Shown here one piece after another: positions 1 to 9,181 of a stretch of DNA of 64,000 nt. Within the stretch, counting starts at the first letter, position 1. Every line of letters starts with the position of its first letter. The DNA is from Ancylobacter sp. Lp-2 (lineage in GTDB: Bacteria; Pseudomonadota; Alphaproteobacteria; Rhizobiales; Xanthobacteraceae), in assembly GCF_020523795.1 (NCBI RefSeq), contig NZ_JAJALI010000014.1:1-64000 (forward strand). Direction: 5' to 3'. A model generated the notes under the pieces. It searched no databases. It had not been told where the DNA came from and was given only the letters and a program-made list of their open reading frames with translations. A program made the translations under genes and the position numbers.

Positions 1-32
1 CGAGCACATGCACGCTTCTTCACAATCTCACG

Positions 33-67
33 AAAACCCCGCCGCGCAGAAATGCCGGCGGGGTTTT
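33..67 (+). terminator. Intrinsic terminator hairpin
   Basis: A perfect 12-bp stem (33-44 pairing with 56-67) encloses an 11-nt loop. The right arm ends in a T run and the left arm begins with an A run, so it could end transcription from either side. It probably closes a gene lying to the left of the window. Confidence 0.8.
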
Positions 68-1032
68 TGCGTTTAGGGCTGACGCAACGCCGAAACGACG
101 CGCGCAAACGACGCGCAACGGCGGGCCGACACCAGAAACGACCTATCCTCAAGCCAACACGCCGAGATCCCGCAGCCGGAACGCGCGGGCCAGCCAGGCT
201 CGAACCGTCATACCCTTCCATCCAAACGTGGAACGCTCGCCCCAGATACGCTCCACTGCGGCGAGGTTCGCCAGCTCGAACGCGGAACCTCCGACATAAA
301 TCCGCGCTATCGCGCCACCACCGCGTAGCGATCCAGCAACTGGCCGAGTGGGGCAGGGGAGGGTGGTGCTGACCAATCGCCCAGCAGATCAGCACGGCTA
401 TCTTCCGGAACCTCAACCGGGGCTTCCCGACCCCAATCATCAGTCGCGGCATCAGCACCGGTCGACGATGCCGAGCCCTGATCTCCGGCGCCGGCCGATA
501 GCGGCCTCGATCCCGACCCCTAGATCGAGTGAAAATACGCGGCATCGCCTCGATCATGGTCGACGGATCGAGCCGAAGCCGCGTAGGGCCGATCCCGCCG
601 ACGCGCTGGGGCCGGCCGGTGCGTCATCAGGGGGCCGGATCGGATGAGGAATGGCCGAGCACACCCCGCCAGGCGCATCCGAGAGACGATCTTCAACTCG
701 CCGAGCATACCGGCCGAAAAGCAGCCGGCTCATGATTGTCGCGAGGCCCCCGCACGCCAGCCGAACACCTCCTCCGGCGCGAAACCGACCCGGTCATAGC
801 CCGAGGCGCAGAAGGTGCCGCCCTGGTAGCGCGCCGACACCGCATCCGCCTCCGCCGCCCCCGGCACCACCGCAGCAGTGAGTCGGAGGCGAACCCGTGA
901 TGACCTCGCTGCTTCTCTTCTCGCCGTCTGCCTGCTATCGGCCGTCAGGATGCCGCCGAAGGACGGTGCTTCAATCCGCTCCCGCGAGAACGTGTCGCGT
1001 GTCCTGTAAAAAGTAAGCCGGCTTCTTATTTT

Positions 1033-1057
1033 GCTGCGCTGCGCTGCGCTGCGCTGC
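1033..1057. repeat. Five tandem copies of GCTGC
   Basis: The pentamer GCTGC is repeated five times without a mismatch. It lies in non-coding sequence, about 60 bases before a long inverted repeat. Such a tract is prone to slippage. Confidence 0.85.
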
Positions 1058-1118
1058 AGCTCGGGCTCGTCGTCATCTGGTCGCTGGGTTTCGGGCCGAT
1101 CTGCCGGCTGCCGACGCT

Positions 1119-1157
1119 CCAGCAAGATGGGAAGGCTCAGCCTTCCCATCTTGCTGG
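1119..1157. terminator. 17-bp perfect inverted repeat, possible terminator of ggt
   Basis: Bases 1119-1135 are the exact reverse complement of 1141-1157, with a 5-nt loop. It lies about 70 bases past the stop of the leftward gamma-glutamyltransferase gene, so it may be that gene's terminator. There is no clear T run, so a terminal repeat of a small mobile element cannot be excluded. Confidence 0.5.
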
Positions 1158-1224
1158 TCGGTACGTGCGTTTCCAGTGCGCCGGCCCGGAGCTCCGCCGG
1201 CCGCCAGCCCCCGGCCCATGCGCC

Positions 1225-2814
1225 TCACAGACCGAGGGCGCAGCCATCCTTGCGCGGATCGGAGGCGCCGGTCAGCGTGCCGTGGGTGCGGTCGAGCCGG
1301 ATCGCCTGCGCCCCTCCGATCGGCCGCACGGCGGGCACGATATCGAAGCCGCGTCGCCCGAGTTCCGCGAGCGTTTCCACCGGAAAGCCGGTCTCCGCCT
1401 CGACGCTTGCCGTGCCCGGCAGCGGGAACAGCCGCGGCAGGTCGATCGCCTCCTGCAGGCCAAGGCCAAAATCCAGCACCTTGGACAGGAAATGCGCGTG
1501 GCCCATCGCCTGGTAATGGCCGCCCATGACGCCGAACGGCATCAGCGGACGGCCGTCCTTCAGAACCATGCCGGGGATGATGGTGTGCATGGGGCGCTTG
1601 CGCGGGGCGAGCTCGTTGGGATGGCCCTCTTCCAGCACGAAGCTCTGGCCGCGATTATGCAACAGCACGCCCGAGCGCGGGGCCAGCAGCCCGGCGCCAT
1701 AGGGATGGAAGATCGAGTTGATGAAGCTGGCGCAGTTGCCCTGCCGGTCGACGACGCAGATATAGACGGTGTCACGATGCTCGCCGCCGGCGAAGGCCGG
1801 CATGTCGTCAAGCGCCCGGTCGAGCCGGATGCGACCGGCGAGTTCGTCGGCGAGGGCGTCGGACAGCAGGTAGTCGACCGGCACCTCGGCCTGCGCCGGG
1901 TCGGCCAGGAAGCGATCGCGGGCCGCATAGGCGAGCCGCGTCGCCTCGATCTCGACATGCAGGCGGTCGACGGCCAGCGGATCGCCGGACGCCGGGAAGC
2001 GCGAGAGGATGTTGAGGATCATCAGGGCGATGACGCCCTGGCCATTGGGCGGGCACTCATAGACCCGGTGGCCGCGGAAATCGGCATGGATCGGCGCGAC
2101 ATACTCGCCGGCGGCCGCGGCGAAGTCTTCCAGCGTGTGCAGGCCGCCGAGATCGCGCAGATAGGCGACGATGTCCTGCGCCACCGCCCCGCGATAGAAG
2201 CCGTCGCGACCCTCGCGCGCGATGACCTCCAGCGTGGCGGCCAGCTCCGGCTGGCGATGCACCTCGCCGGCCGCCGGAGCCCGTCCGCCCGGGAGGAAGA
2301 CGCGGGCGGCGTTGGCGTCGCCGGCCAGCAGCGCCGCCTCGCGCCCCCAGTCGAAGCTCACGCGCTCGGCTACCGCGTAGCCCTCGCGCGCCAGATGGAT
2401 GGCGGGCGCGAGCAATTCGGCGAAGGGCAGTCGGCCATGATCGGCATGCAGCCGTGTCCAGGCGTCGACTGCGCCCGGCACGGTGACGGCATGCGGCGAC
2501 TGGCGGGGAATCTGCGTCAGGCCGAGCCCGCGCAGATACCCGGCAGTGAGCGCCGCCGGGGCGCGGCCGGAGCCGTTGAAGGCGTGGACCTTGCCATCCT
2601 CGCCGGCCAGCAGCGCGAAGCAATCGCCGCCGATGCCGGTCGAACCGGGTTCGACGACGCATTGCACTGCGCAGGCGGCGATTGCCGCGTCGAGCGCGGT
2701 GCCGCCGGCCTCCAGCACCCGGATAGCGGGGAGCGTCGCGGAGGGATGCGAGGTGGCGGCCATGCCCTCGCGGGCGACAACGCTGGAGCGTCCGGGCTTC
2801 TGGAAATCGCGCAT
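1225..2814 (-). CDS. ggt: Gamma-glutamyltransferase family protein
   Basis: The product of 529 residues belongs to the gamma-glutamyltranspeptidase family, N-terminal-nucleophile hydrolases that cleave themselves into two subunits and transfer or hydrolyse gamma-glutamyl groups such as that of glutathione. The expected nucleophile Thr sits near residue 349 in HRDTVYICVVD, and a downstream FGVMGG motif fits the oxyanion-hole region of the YwrD-like branch. Family hallmarks near the N-terminus include EPGSTGIGGDCF and the SGRAP motif. I see no signal peptide, so a cytoplasmic location is likely. I chose the ATG at 2814 because it follows GAGAGA at good spacing; an in-frame GTG lies seven codons upstream. 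The gene stands alone, so its physiological substrate is not shown by context. Confidence 0.88.
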   Translation of the reverse strand: MRDFQKPGRSSVVAREGMAATSHPSATLPAIRVLEAGGTALDAAIAACAVQCVVEPGSTGIGGDCFALLAGEDGKVHAFNGSGRAPAALTAGYLRGLGLTQIPRQSPHAVTVPGAVDAWTRLHADHGRLPFAELLAPAIHLAREGYAVAERVSFDWGREAALLAGDANAARVFLPGGRAPAAGEVHRQPELAATLEVIAREGRDGFYRGAVAQDIVAYLRDLGGLHTLEDFAAAAGEYVAPIHADFRGHRVYECPPNGQGVIALMILNILSRFPASGDPLAVDRLHVEIEATRLAYAARDRFLADPAQAEVPVDYLLSDALADELAGRIRLDRALDDMPAFAGGEHRDTVYICVVDRQGNCASFINSIFHPYGAGLLAPRSGVLLHNRGQSFVLEEGHPNELAPRKRPMHTIIPGMVLKDGRPLMPFGVMGGHYQAMGHAHFLSKVLDFGLGLQEAIDLPRLFPLPGTASVEAETGFPVETLAELGRRGFDIVPAVRPIGGAQAIRLDRTHGTLTGASDPRKDGCALGL

Positions 2815-3088
2815 GGGTCGGTTCTCTCGCAACACACCGCCGGATCGCCGGCGCCGGCCCAGCCATAAGGGGCGGCGGACGGGCGTTCAATATGCCGTGT
2901 GCGCCTGGACCCGAAGAAGAACGCCGGGCCGGCGATGTCGCTGTGCAGTGTTGCGCGACGCGCCGGCCTCACGCGCCGACATCGTCCTCACCGTACACCT
3001 CACCGTACCGCGTGGAAGAGCGTGGCGATCGGCGCGCCGAAGCGGTCTGCGCCGCACCCGGGAGACATGGCGAGTGGTGTTCAGCGGG

Positions 3089-4324
3089 TCAGTGACCCCC
3101 GCTGAACACCAGGGTCTGGATCGGCAGGATCAGGGCCTGCAGGCGCAGCAGCAGCGCATGCACCAGCGCCACCGTGTCCACCATGTGGAGATAGAACCAC
3201 TGCGCCGGGCCGAGCCCTCCGGCGGCCAGGCGGTCATGATTGCTGGAATAGGCATTGGCGATGCAGCTCGATCCCGGCGGCACATTGTCGAGACCGCCTT
3301 GATAGAGCGGCTCCAGGGTGACGGTGAGCGTACCCGGCTGCTGCACCTGCTGGGCGTCCAGCAGTTGCTCGCCGGCGCGGAACTGCCCGGCGGCGATGAA
3401 GTCCTGCACGCTCGTCACCACCATCGGAATGATGACGAAGGGCTTGGAAATGCAGGTCGCCTCGGCGACCATGCCGGGCTTCATCACCTGCGCCTCGATC
3501 TGGCCGAAGCCGGCGATCAGCCGCTGGCGGCCGGTGTCGTCGGGGATGAGCAGGCCGGCCGAGCGGATCATCGGGTTGACGAGGTCGCCCACCCGCAGGG
3601 TGAACTGCTCGACGCGCCCGTCGACCCCGGCGCGTACCACTGTCTTGGCCAGCGCCGTCTCAGCCTCGGCGAGCGCGGCCTCGGCACTGGCCTTCTGCGC
3701 CGGCAACAGCGCGGTGAGGCGGGATTGCGCGCCCTCCCTGGCGGCCAGAGCCGCCGCCAGCGAGCCCTCGCGGCCATCGACGACATTCTGCAGCCGCTCG
3801 ATCTCGCGGCGGGTCACCACGTCGGCGTTGCGCGCGACCAGTTCCTGCTTGGTCTGCAATTCGTCACGGGCCTGCTGCAGCGATTCCGTGGCGGCGGTGA
3901 TCTGTCCCTCGGCGGCGGCAACGTCCGAGCGGGCCACCACCATCGCCGCATCGGTTTCTACGATGCGGCGGCGTGCGGTTTCGACCGCCGCCTGCTGCGC
4001 GCTGCTGTCGAGGCGGAGGATTGGCTCCCCTTTGGTGACGTGATCGCTCACGCCGACATAGACCTCCGCCACCCGGCCGATGGTTTCCGGCAGGATCGAG
4101 ACGGTACGGAAATAGGCGGTGACGCTGGTGGAGGACGGGTGATTGTAGAAGATGATGGTGATCAGCGACACCGTCAGCATCAGGCAGGTGGTGATGCCCC
4201 AGCGCAGTTCGTACCAGACGGAATACAGCGTGATCTCATGGCCGAAGCGTTTGCCCTGGCCGTAGCGGCGATAGAGATAGTCCGGCAGCACCGTCAGCAT
4301 CGAACACAGAAACAGCTCGAGCAT
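3089..4324 (-). CDS. HlyD-family membrane fusion (adaptor) protein
   Basis: This 411-residue protein has the layout of a periplasmic adaptor of the HlyD/EmrA type, which links an inner-membrane pump to the outer envelope. It has a short N-terminal region, one membrane helix around residues 45-65 (LMLTVSLITIIFY), a lipoyl-like half motif (GRVAEVYVGVSDHVTKGEPI), a long Ala/Glu/Arg-rich coiled coil near residues 105-230, and a second lipoyl half with a beta-barrel domain. It starts one base after the stop of the small membrane protein 4326-4736, so the two are translated together. No dedicated transporter gene is adjacent, as in the YibH/YiaV-type adaptor pairs. The start was set at the internal Met abutting the upstream gene; a longer frame upstream is Arg/Pro-rich and unlikely. 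Confidence 0.82.
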   Translation of the reverse strand: MLELFLCSMLTVLPDYLYRRYGQGKRFGHEITLYSVWYELRWGITTCLMLTVSLITIIFYNHPSSTSVTAYFRTVSILPETIGRVAEVYVGVSDHVTKGEPILRLDSSAQQAAVETARRRIVETDAAMVVARSDVAAAEGQITAATESLQQARDELQTKQELVARNADVVTRREIERLQNVVDGREGSLAAALAAREGAQSRLTALLPAQKASAEAALAEAETALAKTVVRAGVDGRVEQFTLRVGDLVNPMIRSAGLLIPDDTGRQRLIAGFGQIEAQVMKPGMVAEATCISKPFVIIPMVVTSVQDFIAAGQFRAGEQLLDAQQVQQPGTLTVTLEPLYQGGLDNVPPGSSCIANAYSSNHDRLAAGGLGPAQWFYLHMVDTVALVHALLLRLQALILPIQTLVFSGGH

Positions 4325-4325
4325 C

Positions 4326-4736
4326 TCAGCCTCCCGCCTGCGAGTGGGGCGCGGCCGCGTGCGGCTCGATGGTCGCTGCGGGATCGGGCGGTGATGGCAG
4401 GTCGGCAAGCTTTTCCGACGCACGCGCGATGCGGTTCAGCGGCGCCAGGAAATCCGGCAGGTCGATGAAGGCCAGCAGCAGCGCCGCCACCCACAACACA
4501 TGAGAGTGGGTGAACAGTGCCAGCAGGCACAGCACCGCGACGAACTCGAACTGCAGCTTCTGCCCCTTATGCGCCAGGCGCTCGGGCAGCGAATGCACGG
4601 TGAGGAAGAAGACGCCGGCCAGCAGCACCGCCCCGACGAGCGTCACGACCGCGATGATCATCAGCACGTCGGTACCGCCGGGCGCGGTGATGAAGAAGGG
4701 CAGGTGCTCGACGGCAGACGGGTGCGGCTCGGTCAT
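4326..4736 (-). CDS. Small inner-membrane protein paired with HlyD-type adaptor
   Basis: The 136-residue product has two clear hydrophobic segments, near residues 24-47 (MIIAVVTLVGAVLLAGVFFL) and 61-90 (FEFVAVLCLLALF and the following stretch). They are separated by a short loop with HSLPERLAHKG and followed by a hydrophilic Pro/Ala-rich tail. It resembles the small membrane partners (YibI/YiaW type) encoded next to YibH/YiaV HlyD adaptors. Its stop codon is one base from the adaptor start, which supports a two-gene functional unit. I cannot name a substrate. The start at 4736 was preferred over an in-frame alternative six codons upstream because MTEPH begins a more typical soluble N-terminus. 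Confidence 0.7.
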   Translation of the reverse strand: MTEPHPSAVEHLPFFITAPGGTDVLMIIAVVTLVGAVLLAGVFFLTVHSLPERLAHKGQKLQFEFVAVLCLLALFTHSHVLWVAALLLAFIDLPDFLAPLNRIARASEKLADLPSPPDPAATIEPHAAAPHSQAGG

Positions 4737-4762
4737 GACGCAACTCTCTCGCAAGGCTAGTT

Positions 4763-4807
4763 CGCCCCTTCTCCGGGGCGCAGCAGGCTTCCCGGTTCAT
4801 ACCGGGA
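4763..4807 (-). other. Two adjacent intercistronic hairpins
   Basis: Between two leftward genes lie two short stem-loops: CGCCCC/GGGGCG at 4763-4780 and a 7-bp stem TCCCGGT/ACCGGGA at 4790-4807. Neither is followed by a clear U run on the minus strand. They could stabilise RNA ends or partly terminate. Confidence 0.4.
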
Positions 4808-4861
4808 GGCACTCGGTATCGGCACATACCCACCCGACCCGCACGGGTTGATTCCGGGGTG

Positions 4862-5350
4862 CTATTTCCGGGTCCAGGACAAGAAGAAGCCGACATCGCC
4901 CGGCATGCCGTTCGGCCAGTCGACGATCATCGCCTTCAACCCGTAGCCCGCCGGCTTCAACCGGTCGCGCCAGAGCTCATAAGCCTGGCGCGGCCGCCCG
5001 GTGAGCGTGTCCGGCCAGCCTTCCAGTGTGTTGTTGATTGCCCGGCCGTGGTCGGTGCACAGCAGGTTCGGGAAGCGCATCACCATGATCTCGGTGTCGC
5101 CGCGCTCGGCGGCGGCGCGCAGCTTCACCTGAAGGCGGCCGGAAATCTCTGCCAGCGCCTCCGGCGTCAACTCCATCGGCTCGGACAAGGTCTTGGCGAG
5201 CTGCTCGCGCGCCAAAGTGGCCTGGTCCATGGCGTTCACGACCTCCTTGGCATGGGCCATGGCGATCTTCTCCATGTAATTCTGGAGATCTGTCGCCGAC
5301 ATGAAGGTTTCGTCGCCGAGCGACGCAGTCTTATCGGCCATATCGGTCAT
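4862..5350 (-). CDS. Conserved hypothetical protein
   Basis: I do not recognise this 162-residue protein. It is soluble, with a helical N-terminal half (ATDLQNYMEKIAMAHAKEVV, then an Ala/Glu/Leu-rich stretch) and a C-terminal half with mixed hydrophobic strands and several Trp and Pro residues (LWRDRLKPAGYGLKAMIVDW). It has no signal peptide, membrane helix or Cys/His metal motif. A strong ribosome-binding site, GGGAGGGAG, lies just upstream of the ATG. It is first in a leftward group followed by the small membrane protein and the HlyD-like adaptor, but the 125-base gap with hairpins leaves co-transcription uncertain. Confidence 0.6.
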   Translation of the reverse strand: MTDMADKTASLGDETFMSATDLQNYMEKIAMAHAKEVVNAMDQATLAREQLAKTLSEPMELTPEALAEISGRLQVKLRAAAERGDTEIMVMRFPNLLCTDHGRAINNTLEGWPDTLTGRPRQAYELWRDRLKPAGYGLKAMIVDWPNGMPGDVGFFLSWTRK

Positions 5351-5938
5351 GTTCTCCCTCCCTGCGGGCGCGGCGCGGCAGAATCCGGCGCGCGCTGCGA
5401 TGCTTCGGAACGCACATAGTCATCAGGTCGAGCGGGACGTTGACCGCCCCTGCGATTGTCGTGACCGATACCGTTTCTTGCCGATGGCCGGGAGCGGATC
5501 GGTCTGTCTGAATTCTAGCAGGACAGCTTCCAGAAGAGCGGTTGCAACAATATAATGCTTGGATAGTACAACAATACTATGTGCGTATCTTGACAGCCCA
5601 CACGTCGCGACGCCGGCAGGCCGTCCGCAAGCGGAGGTCGGTCGCTCAAGATGCGCGCGCCGCGCGGATATCCCATCTCGATGCATAGGGCACCATTCCC
5701 GACGACTCTTGCTCAGGCTCGGGAAGCCTGGATCGCTGGTACAATCCTGCCTGATTCTGCTCCATGCAGGCGCCGGCCGCAAGAGCCGCATCCGGAGCCT
5801 GCCGCCCGCGGTTCATCTTTCGCCGCTCGTCTCCCGCTATGAAGGTCGACGCCGTTTGACACCCGTCAAATCGCCCCTCACTGTCATGGACGATACTTGG
5901 ATCGCGGGTAGGATGGAGCGGTTTTGGAGGAGTGCATC
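5351..5938. other. Divergent promoter region
   Basis: About 590 bases separate the leftward unknown gene from the rightward DUF3141 gene. I see no convincing gene. Part of it (around 5515-5590) is clearly AT-richer than the surroundings and holds the inverted repeat at 5563-5580 and a GTTGCAAC palindrome at 5551-5558, as expected for a regulatory region. Confidence 0.5.
5563..5580. promoter_or_regulatory. Candidate operator ATAGTA-N6-TACTAT
   Basis: A perfect 6-bp inverted repeat with a 6-base spacer lies in the AT-rich part of the divergent region. Its symmetry fits a dimeric DNA-binding protein. No regulator gene is adjacent, so the cognate protein is unknown. Confidence 0.35.
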
Positions 5939-8158
5939 ATGCATAATGCTCCGAATATGGCTTCCGATGCCGGTGCCTATTTCGTCGACGCCGCGCAACG
6001 TTGGACGCTGTTCCTCGACGCCCTGCGCCAGCGCGGGCTGCAATATGAGCAGCACATGGCCGAGCCGGCACCGAACGTGCTGGACTACAAGGCGGAACTC
6101 ATCTGTGACGGGCGCAGCCTGCCGCGGCCGGTCAATTACCTGCTCGCACGGATCGTGCCGCCGCCCGACGTGACGACCGACGACGCCAAGCGTCCCTTCG
6201 TCGTCGTCGACCCGCGCGCCGGCCATGGCCCGGGCATTGGCGGCTTCAAGGCCGACAGCGAGATCGGCGTCGCCATGGCGGCCGGCCATCCCTGCTATTT
6301 CGTCGGTTTCCTGCCCGCTCCCATGCCCGGCCAGACCATCGAGGACATTGCCCGGGCCGAGGCCGTCTTCCTGGAACGGGTCACCGCGCGCCACCCGCAG
6401 GCGGAGGGCAAGCCCTGCGTCATCGGCAACTGTCAGGCGGGCTGGGCGGTGATGATGCTGGCGGCGGTGCGTCCCGAGCTGTTCGGGCCGATCATCATCG
6501 CCGGCGCCCCGCTGTCCTATTGGGCGGGGGTGAAGGGCGTCAATCCGATGCGCTATTCCGGCGGCCTGCTCGGCGGCAGCTGGCTGACCGCGCTGACCAG
6601 CGACCTCGGCGCCGGCATCTTCGACGGCGCCTGGCTGGTGCAGAACTTCGAGAACCAGAACCCCGCCAACACGCTCTGGAGCAAGCAGTACAACCTCTAC
6701 TCCAAGGTCGATACCGAGGTGGAGCGCTATCTCGGCTTCGAGAAATGGTGGGGCGGCCACGTCACGCTGAACGCCGAGGAGATCCAGTTCATCGTCGATG
6801 AGCTGTTCATCGGCAACCGGCTCGCCTGCGGCGAGATCCGTACCTCCGACGGCGTGCAGGTCGACCTGCGCAATATCCGCTCGCCGATCGTGGCGTTCTG
6901 CTCGCGCGGCGACAACATCACCCCGCCGCAGCAGGCGCTGGACTGGATCCTCGACCTCTATGACAGCGTCGACGAGATCCGCTCCTATGGCCAGACCATC
7001 GTCTATGCCGTGCATGACACGGTCGGCCATCTCGGCATCTTCGTCTCCGGCAGCGTCGCCAAGAAGGAGCATGAGGAGTTCGCCTCCAATATCGACTTCA
7101 TCGACGTCCTGCCGCCCGGCCTCTACGAGGCGACGTTCACGCGGAAATCGGACACCGATGCCGATCCGGAGCTGATCACCGGCGACTGGATCATGCGCTG
7201 CGAGGCGCGCGACCTCGACGATATCCGCGCGCTGGGCGGCAACGACCTCGCCGACGAGCGCAGCTTTGCCGCGGCGGCGCGGGTCTCCGAGATCAACCTG
7301 TCGCTCTACCGGGCGCTGGTGCAGCCCTTCGTGCGGGCGATGACCAATCCGGCCATGGCGGAGACCATGCGCAAGCTGCACCCGCTGCGGCTGTCCTACG
7401 AGATGTTCGGCTCGCAGAACCCCGCTCTCGGCTGGCTCGACGACGCGGTCGCCAAGGTACGCGAGGACCGCCGGCCGGTCGCCGAGGACAATGCCTTCCT
7501 CAAGGCGCAGGAGCAGGTCTCGCGCCAGATCGTCGAAAGCCTCGACGGCTGGCGCAAGGCGATGGAACACCAAGCCGAGCTGGTCTTCCGCACCGTCTAT
7601 GGCTCGCCGGTGCTGCAGGCGGCGGTCGGCGTCGATTCCACCTCGTCCCGGCGTCCGCGCACCGCCAGCAAGAGCCTGCTTCATGCCGAGCTCCTGGCGA
7701 AGAAGATCGAGGAACTGCGCGCCGGCTTCGCTCGCGGCGGCGTACTGGAGGCGGCGTTGCGCGCCCTGCTCTATGTCGGCAGCGCCCGTGGCGGCGCCGA
7801 CGAGCGCGGCTTCCAGGCCATCAAGCAGTTGCGTCGCCAGGGTGGGCATGCCCGCAAGCTGACGCTGCCCCAGTTCAAGGCGCTGGTACGCGAGCAGTTC
7901 TCCATGCTGCTCGCCGACCGCTCCGCCGCCCTGCAGGCGATTCCCGAATTGCTGCGCGCGGAGGATGCGGAGACCCGGGCCGCTGCCTTCGCCCTGGTCG
8001 AACAGGTGCTGTCAGCCAGCGGCGCGCTCGAGGGCGAGACGGCGGCGCGGCTTGGCGAGGTGCGGCGGCTTTTCGGCCTCGATGCCTCCGTGCAGGACGA
8101 ACCGGAACAGGAAAAGCCGCGCGGCAAGCTGACCGTCGCGGCACGACGCGGAGACTGA
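5939..8158 (+). CDS. DUF3141 family protein, PhaC-like alpha/beta hydrolase
   Basis: This 739-residue protein matches the DUF3141 family, large proteins related to poly-3-hydroxyalkanoate synthase. The alpha/beta-hydrolase core is visible: a lipase-type box GNCQAG with a Cys at the nucleophile position near residue 165, an acid candidate in the FCSRGDNITPP segment, and a C-terminal His in HDTVGHLGIF. The last 250 residues are helical and charged. I chose the ATG at 5939, six bases after GGAGGAG. It is followed after 6 bases by pta and then fabI, so all three are probably one operon. Whether it polymerises, hydrolyses or transfers acyl groups is not shown; the Cys box fits an acyl-enzyme mechanism as in PhaC. 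Confidence 0.85.
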   Translation: MHNAPNMASDAGAYFVDAAQRWTLFLDALRQRGLQYEQHMAEPAPNVLDYKAELICDGRSLPRPVNYLLARIVPPPDVTTDDAKRPFVVVDPRAGHGPGIGGFKADSEIGVAMAAGHPCYFVGFLPAPMPGQTIEDIARAEAVFLERVTARHPQAEGKPCVIGNCQAGWAVMMLAAVRPELFGPIIIAGAPLSYWAGVKGVNPMRYSGGLLGGSWLTALTSDLGAGIFDGAWLVQNFENQNPANTLWSKQYNLYSKVDTEVERYLGFEKWWGGHVTLNAEEIQFIVDELFIGNRLACGEIRTSDGVQVDLRNIRSPIVAFCSRGDNITPPQQALDWILDLYDSVDEIRSYGQTIVYAVHDTVGHLGIFVSGSVAKKEHEEFASNIDFIDVLPPGLYEATFTRKSDTDADPELITGDWIMRCEARDLDDIRALGGNDLADERSFAAAARVSEINLSLYRALVQPFVRAMTNPAMAETMRKLHPLRLSYEMFGSQNPALGWLDDAVAKVREDRRPVAEDNAFLKAQEQVSRQIVESLDGWRKAMEHQAELVFRTVYGSPVLQAAVGVDSTSSRRPRTASKSLLHAELLAKKIEELRAGFARGGVLEAALRALLYVGSARGGADERGFQAIKQLRRQGGHARKLTLPQFKALVREQFSMLLADRSAALQAIPELLRAEDAETRAAAFALVEQVLSASGALEGETAARLGEVRRLFGLDASVQDEPEQEKPRGKLTVAARRGD

Positions 8159-8164
8159 CAGCGC

Positions 8165-9130
8165 ATGGCCGATACGCGGACACCGGCTCCCGACCCTTCG
8201 GCCCCGTCCAAATATGATCGGCTGATCGCCGCCGCGCGCGCCGAGACGGCGGCGACAACCGCCGTCGCGCATCCCTGCGACGAGACCTCGCTGCGCGGGG
8301 CGCTGGAGGCGGCCGAGGCCGGGCTGATCGTGCCGATCCTCGTCGGTCCCGAGGCGAAGATCCGCGCGGTGGCCGACAAATTCGCACTGGACCTTGCTGG
8401 CATCGAAATCGTCGACACGCCGCACAGCCACGCGGCGGCGGCCAAGGCGGTCGAGCTGGTACGCGAAGGCCGCGCCGAGCTGCTGATGAAAGGCAGCCTG
8501 CACACCGATGAGCTGATGAAGGAGGTGACCGCCTCCGCCACCGGGCTGCGCACCGACCGGCGCATCAGCCATGTGTTCGTCATGGACGTGCCCGGCCATG
8601 CCGAGACGCTGTTCATTACGGACGCCGCGATCAACATCTTTCCCGACCTCGACGCCAAGCGCGACATCATCCAGAACGCCATCGACCTCTGGCGCGGTGT
8701 CGGGCTAGGCACGCCGAAGGTCGCCATCCTCTCGGCGGTGGAAACGGTGACCACCAAGATCCCCTCCACCATCGAGGCGGCGGCGCTGTGCAAGATGGCG
8801 GAGCGCGGGCAGATCACCGGCGGCCTGCTGGAAGGCCCGCTTGCCTTCGACAATGCGGTGGATCCCGAGGCGGCGGCGATCAAGGGCATCGTCTCGCCGG
8901 TGGCCGGTCATGGCCAGATCCTGGTCGTACCGGACCTCGAGGCCGGCAACATGCTGGCGAAGAATCTCACCTTCCTGTCGCGGGCCGATGCGGCGGGCAT
9001 CGTGCTCGGCGCCCGGGTACCGATCATCCTGACCTCGCGGGCGGATTCGGTGCGCACGCGGCTGGCCTCCTGCGCCGTTGCCGCGCTCTATGCCGGACGC
9101 CGTCGCGCTGCGCTCGCCGTCGCCGAATAG
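8165..9130 (+). CDS. pta: Phosphate acetyl/butyryltransferase
   Basis: The 321-residue product belongs to the phosphate acetyl/butyryl transferase family, which interconverts acyl-CoA and acyl phosphate in the cytoplasm. Hallmarks include the LMKGSLHTDELMK segment, the FITDAAINIFPDLDAKRDI region and the conserved C-terminal KNLTFLSRADAAGIVLGARVPI stretch split around residues 275-300. It is short, lacking the N-terminal extension of long Pta enzymes. It starts 6 bases after the DUF3141 stop and is followed by a fabI-type gene. In related bacteria this trio usually also carries acetate kinase (ackA); no ackA is seen here, so the acyl phosphate must be used elsewhere or the kinase lies outside the window. 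Confidence 0.9.
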   Translation: MADTRTPAPDPSAPSKYDRLIAAARAETAATTAVAHPCDETSLRGALEAAEAGLIVPILVGPEAKIRAVADKFALDLAGIEIVDTPHSHAAAAKAVELVREGRAELLMKGSLHTDELMKEVTASATGLRTDRRISHVFVMDVPGHAETLFITDAAINIFPDLDAKRDIIQNAIDLWRGVGLGTPKVAILSAVETVTTKIPSTIEAAALCKMAERGQITGGLLEGPLAFDNAVDPEAAAIKGIVSPVAGHGQILVVPDLEAGNMLAKNLTFLSRADAAGIVLGARVPIILTSRADSVRTRLASCAVAALYAGRRRAALAVAE

Positions 9131-9181
9131 CCGCGCCTGCCGCGATCCCCGTCCTCCGGCCGTCATGAAGGAAGCGCCGCG

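Larger units (their letters stand above)
68..1224. other. Gene-poor region with simple repeats
   Basis: I see no convincing gene in these roughly 1.15 kb. The open frames are short, mutually overlapping, rich in Arg, Pro and Ser, and lack recognisable motifs or good ribosome-binding sites. The region contains the pentamer repeat at 1033-1057 and the inverted repeat at 1119-1157. It may be decayed coding sequence, but I cannot name any parent gene. Confidence 0.5.

Noticed and set aside
149-376. Short minus-strand frame in the first 400 bases
   Set aside because: The translation has no recognisable domain and no ribosome-binding site; I cannot tell it from chance.
5837-7849. A 670-codon minus-strand open frame
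   Set aside because: It is antisense to the DUF3141 gene and has only Arg/Asp/Leu-rich composition.
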